From an uncultured Alistipes sp. (GTDB lineage: Bacteria > Bacteroidota > Bacteroidia > Bacteroidales > Rikenellaceae): DNA of 8,058 nt. This document shows positions 5,494 to 8,058 of the stretch, one piece after another; within the stretch, counting starts at the first letter, position 1, and the number at the start of each line of letters is the position of its first letter. The notes beneath the pieces were generated by a model. The model ran no database searches. It saw nothing but the letters and a program-made list of their open reading frames with translations, and was not told where the DNA came from. A program made the translations under genes and the position numbers. The stretch spans positions 1-8,058 of the forward strand of contig CAMWYI010000082.1 in the NCBI GenBank assembly GCA_947178455.1, in the 5' to 3' direction.

Positions 5494-8058
5494 ATGAAAA
5501 ATTCAATCGCCAAGTTATTGTTCGGTGCATGGACAGTGCTTGCTGCCGGTTTGTTCGCCGCTTGCGTGGACGACAACGACGACAGCGGCATGCCTTTCAT
5601 CGAGGTGAATCCCGAAACGCTCGTATGCGCTCTCGACGGAAATTTCGTGGGGGGGGGAAATTCCTTTGAGGTAAAATCCAACCGCGCGTGGACGCTCATC
5701 GCCGAAACGGGCAGCGAATGGATCGAGTTCGCGCCCAAACAGGGGAACGAGGGTACCACGAAAGTGGAGTTGCTCGTGCCTTCGTCCAACGAAGGACGGG
5801 TCGGCACGCTGACTTTCCAGCTTGCCAACGCCTATGGCGTGTACATGACCCAGTCGGTCACCGTGCAGCAGGGCGAAGCTCCCGTTGCTGGCCCCATCAC
5901 CTCGTTGGTCGCTTACATCAAGGAGGAATTGGCTTCTGCATCGGGTACCGTCGATTTGAATTATTCCGAATCGACCATCGAGGGCGTCATTCTCGCCAAC
6001 AACCAGTACGGGAACAACAACGGTAAACTTTATGTGGGCGATAACGTCACCGCGCCCAATTCCGCTATCGTGCTCTACGATTTGGGGGCGTATAGCAAAG
6101 ACAACAGTGCGAACTATCCCGTCGGTAAAAAGGTTACGCTCGACCTTTCCAATGCCAAATATGCTCCTTACAGCAACCTGCGCGAGTTGAAGGATGTCGT
6201 CGTCACGGTTTCGGAAGAAGAGGCCGTCGAACTGGTCGTGCCGACGTTGACCGTCGCGCAGTTCAACACGGGCAATTATCAGGGTCAGTACGTCAAAGTT
6301 ACCGGCGTAACCCCGCAGGCCGAGTTCGTCGGTCAGGCATGGGCGGCCGTTGGCGACAAGGGCCGCACCGTGAAATTGGATGCCAATGGTGTGGAGCTTC
6401 AGAGTTTCATGACTACGGCTAATTATGCGCCCGATTTCGCCGACCTGCTTATCGCCGACCTGACCGGTGCCATTTGGGGTACTGCCGAGCAGAATTACAA
6501 CAACATTCAGATTATCCCGACCAAGCCCGAAGATGTGCTGGAGCTCACTGCGGGCGGCGACCAGCCTGCCGTCACGACCGGTGCTGCGACCGCTGTCACG
6601 GCTGTCTCGGCTACTCTGTCCGGTTCGTCGCGCAACCTCGACAACGCGGCCGAAGTGGGTATCGCTTATAAAGTCAACGATGCGACCGAAGTGGCTCCGA
6701 CCGAGGTTCCGGCTGCTGCCGTCGGTGCCGAGTGGTCTGTTGAGGTCACCGGCTTGACCGAAAGCACTACCTATATGTATTATGCCTACGCCAAAGTCGG
6801 CGAGGAGGTAATCAAGGGCGCCACCAAAACCTTTACGACCAAAAAGGATTCGGGCGCTGATATTTCCATTGATTTTTCGGATGCTTCGATTTATCCGTCC
6901 GGCTTCCCCACAAGCAACGGAACTAAAGAGTTGGAAACCTATTTGTTTGCTGGTCGTTATAACATTGCTCTTTATGCATCGAATGCGTATTACAGATTGT
7001 CGACGACTTATGAGGGTCAAGAATATGTATGCCTATTCATGGGTAAAAAGGGTGCTTATTTGGTACTTCCCGCGCTTGAAGGCAAATCGCTGGTAAGAGT
7101 AGTGGCAAAGGCCAGTCCTAATGTAGCGGCAGGCGTTGAGGTCGGTATATCGACTATGAACGATGTCGTCGTGGACGGTGGTGCGGTTCAGGCATGGGAA
7201 AAAAGCGGTACTTATACTTACGAATTGAAGGGTACCACCGTCAATACCAGTTACAAACTCTATGTCGACAACGACAAGAATGTTCAAATCTCGACACTCG
7301 ACCTATATTATATGGACGGCGAGGCTGTCAATCTTACGCCTTCAACCAGTGAGTTGACTTTCGAGCCCGATGAAACGACTGAAAAGACGCAAGTATATAC
7401 ATGGACGGGTATCAGCGACGGAGAATTGCAAGTTTCGATAGCGCCCGAAGATTTCTTCACAGCGGAACTCGATGCCGACGGCAAGACCGTGAAAGTCGCG
7501 CCGAAGAGTGCCAACGACTCCGATTCGCCGCGTACCGCTACCGTTACCGTCACCTTGACGGATAAAGCGGATGCTACTCGCACGGCCACCGCTACGATTT
7601 CCGTAACGCAGGCTTCCGCTACTCCGCAGCCCATTAGTAGCGTCATCGCTGGCGGTAAAGACAAAAAATTGGCTATCGCGGGGCAGATTGTCGGAATCAA
7701 TACCAATGGGTTTATCGTGAAAGACGATACGGGACTGCTGTATGTCTATCTCGGTACGCAGACGGCGCACAACGTAGGTGACAATGTAAAAGTCTATGGC
7801 ACAACGAGCGAATATGCCGGTTTGGTGCAATTAAGTGCAACCGAATCTGCGGTAACGCTCGTCAGTGAGGGGACTTATACCCAACCGGAACCCGAAGTGT
7901 TGGACGCTGCCGCGATAGATGCTTATGTGGCAGGAGCCATGTCTATTAAATATGTACAATATGCCGGAACTTTGAGTATTAGCGGCACCAATTACATCGT
8001 CAGCGTTGCCGGTACTTCTGTGAAAACTCGCCTGCAATATGTTCCGGCTGGTGTTATC
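5494..8058 (+). CDS. Multidomain BACON-containing surface lipoprotein (partial, 3' end outside window)
   Basis: The frame is open for 855 codons from the ATG at 5494 to the right edge. Residues 1-23 form a lipoprotein signal peptide ending LFAA before C24. The following VDDNDD is an acidic stretch like the lipoprotein export signal that sends Bacteroidetes lipoproteins to the cell surface. Domains by eye are: BACON (about 36-128, with W66, WIEF at 76-79 and a closing VTVQQG); an OB-like region resembling DUF5689 (about 135-350); an Fn3-like domain (358-451) ending TYMYYAYAKV...TKTFTTK; a beta-sandwich (455-609); a second BACON-like domain (610-709, ending ISVTQA); and a second OB-like domain (713 onward, GFIVKDDTGLLYVYLG). 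BACON domains are usually linked to carbohydrate or mucin binding, but no catalytic domain is visible and the substrate is unknown. No SusC or SusD gene is in view. A nuclease or other enzyme could follow beyond the edge. Confidence 0.88.
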   Translation, partial: MKNSIAKLLFGAWTVLAAGLFAACVDDNDDSGMPFIEVNPETLVCALDGNFVGGGNSFEVKSNRAWTLIAETGSEWIEFAPKQGNEGTTKVELLVPSSNEGRVGTLTFQLANAYGVYMTQSVTVQQGEAPVAGPITSLVAYIKEELASASGTVDLNYSESTIEGVILANNQYGNNNGKLYVGDNVTAPNSAIVLYDLGAYSKDNSANYPVGKKVTLDLSNAKYAPYSNLRELKDVVVTVSEEEAVELVVPTLTVAQFNTGNYQGQYVKVTGVTPQAEFVGQAWAAVGDKGRTVKLDANGVELQSFMTTANYAPDFADLLIADLTGAIWGTAEQNYNNIQIIPTKPEDVLELTAGGDQPAVTTGAATAVTAVSATLSGSSRNLDNAAEVGIAYKVNDATEVAPTEVPAAAVGAEWSVEVTGLTESTTYMYYAYAKVGEEVIKGATKTFTTKKDSGADISIDFSDASIYPSGFPTSNGTKELETYLFAGRYNIALYASNAYYRLSTTYEGQEYVCLFMGKKGAYLVLPALEGKSLVRVVAKASPNVAAGVEVGISTMNDVVVDGGAVQAWEKSGTYTYELKGTTVNTSYKLYVDNDKNVQISTLDLYYMDGEAVNLTPSTSELTFEPDETTEKTQVYTWTGISDGELQVSIAPEDFFTAELDADGKTVKVAPKSANDSDSPRTATVTVTLTDKADATRTATATISVTQASATPQPISSVIAGGKDKKLAIAGQIVGINTNGFIVKDDTGLLYVYLGTQTAHNVGDNVKVYGTTSEYAGLVQLSATESAVTLVSEGTYTQPEPEVLDAAAIDAYVAGAMSIKYVQYAGTLSISGTNYIVSVAGTSVKTRLQYVPAGVI
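5649..5657 (+). repeat. Nine-G homopolymer tract inside the lipoprotein gene
   Basis: Nine consecutive Gs span the end of codon 52 to codon 55 and encode Val-Gly-Gly-Gly in the first BACON domain. The gene is in frame at this length. With ten Gs a TGA (5667-5669) comes into frame four codons later; with eight Gs a TAA (5672-5674) does. This is the layout of a slipped-strand on/off switch, though a sequencing error at a homopolymer is also possible. Confidence 0.8.

Noticed and set aside
5515..7020. A 501-codon open frame on the minus strand under the lipoprotein gene
   Set aside because: It is the antisense shadow of a frame that encodes a clear signal peptide and recognisable domains. The translation has no recognisable domain.

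Overview
The window looks like chromosomal DNA from a GC-rich Bacteroidales bacterium. Alistipes or a close relative in the Rikenellaceae is my best guess, by inference only. Supporting signs are promoters of the Bacteroidetes type (TTG, about 20 bp, TAnnTTTG), mostly absent Shine-Dalgarno sites, a large BACON-domain surface lipoprotein, and a Bacteroidetes-style tyrosine recombinase. I see no rRNA, tRNA or CRISPR array.

Layout from left to right. (1) Positions 1-1319, plus strand: the 3' end of korA and all of korB, the two subunits of 2-oxoglutarate:ferredoxin oxidoreductase. (2) Positions 1322-2557, minus strand: an orphan tyrosine recombinase that ends only 2 bp from korB. (3) Positions 2558-2760: a short intergenic region holding two diverged copies of a 74-bp unit. 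Each copy has a TATCTTTG promoter box and a 14-bp palindrome at the same internal position. (4) Positions 2761-5258, minus strand: a tight operon transcribed as metallo-beta-lactamase-fold hydrolase, trmD, lpxB, with gaps of 9 and 8 nt. (5) Positions 5259-5493: a divergent control region with promoters for both sides and a leader able to fold two competing hairpins. (6) Positions 5494-8058, plus strand: a lipoprotein gene that is open to the window edge (855 codons and no stop). It is built as BACON, OB-like, Fn3-like, beta-sandwich, BACON-like, OB-like.

The KOR and operon genes are ordinary housekeeping functions: reductive or oxidative 2-oxoglutarate metabolism, tRNA m1G37 methylation, lipid A disaccharide synthesis, and thioester-type hydrolysis or detoxification. 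The variable-looking parts are the recombinase with its repeat-rich promoter and the lipoprotein gene. The lipoprotein gene carries a run of nine Gs at codons 52-55. Gain or loss of one G gives a stop codon within a few codons, so the tract is a plausible phase-variation switch. I do not see a complete undescribed multi-gene system here. The best leads are the G tract, the 74-bp promoter repeat and the non-canonical recombinase.
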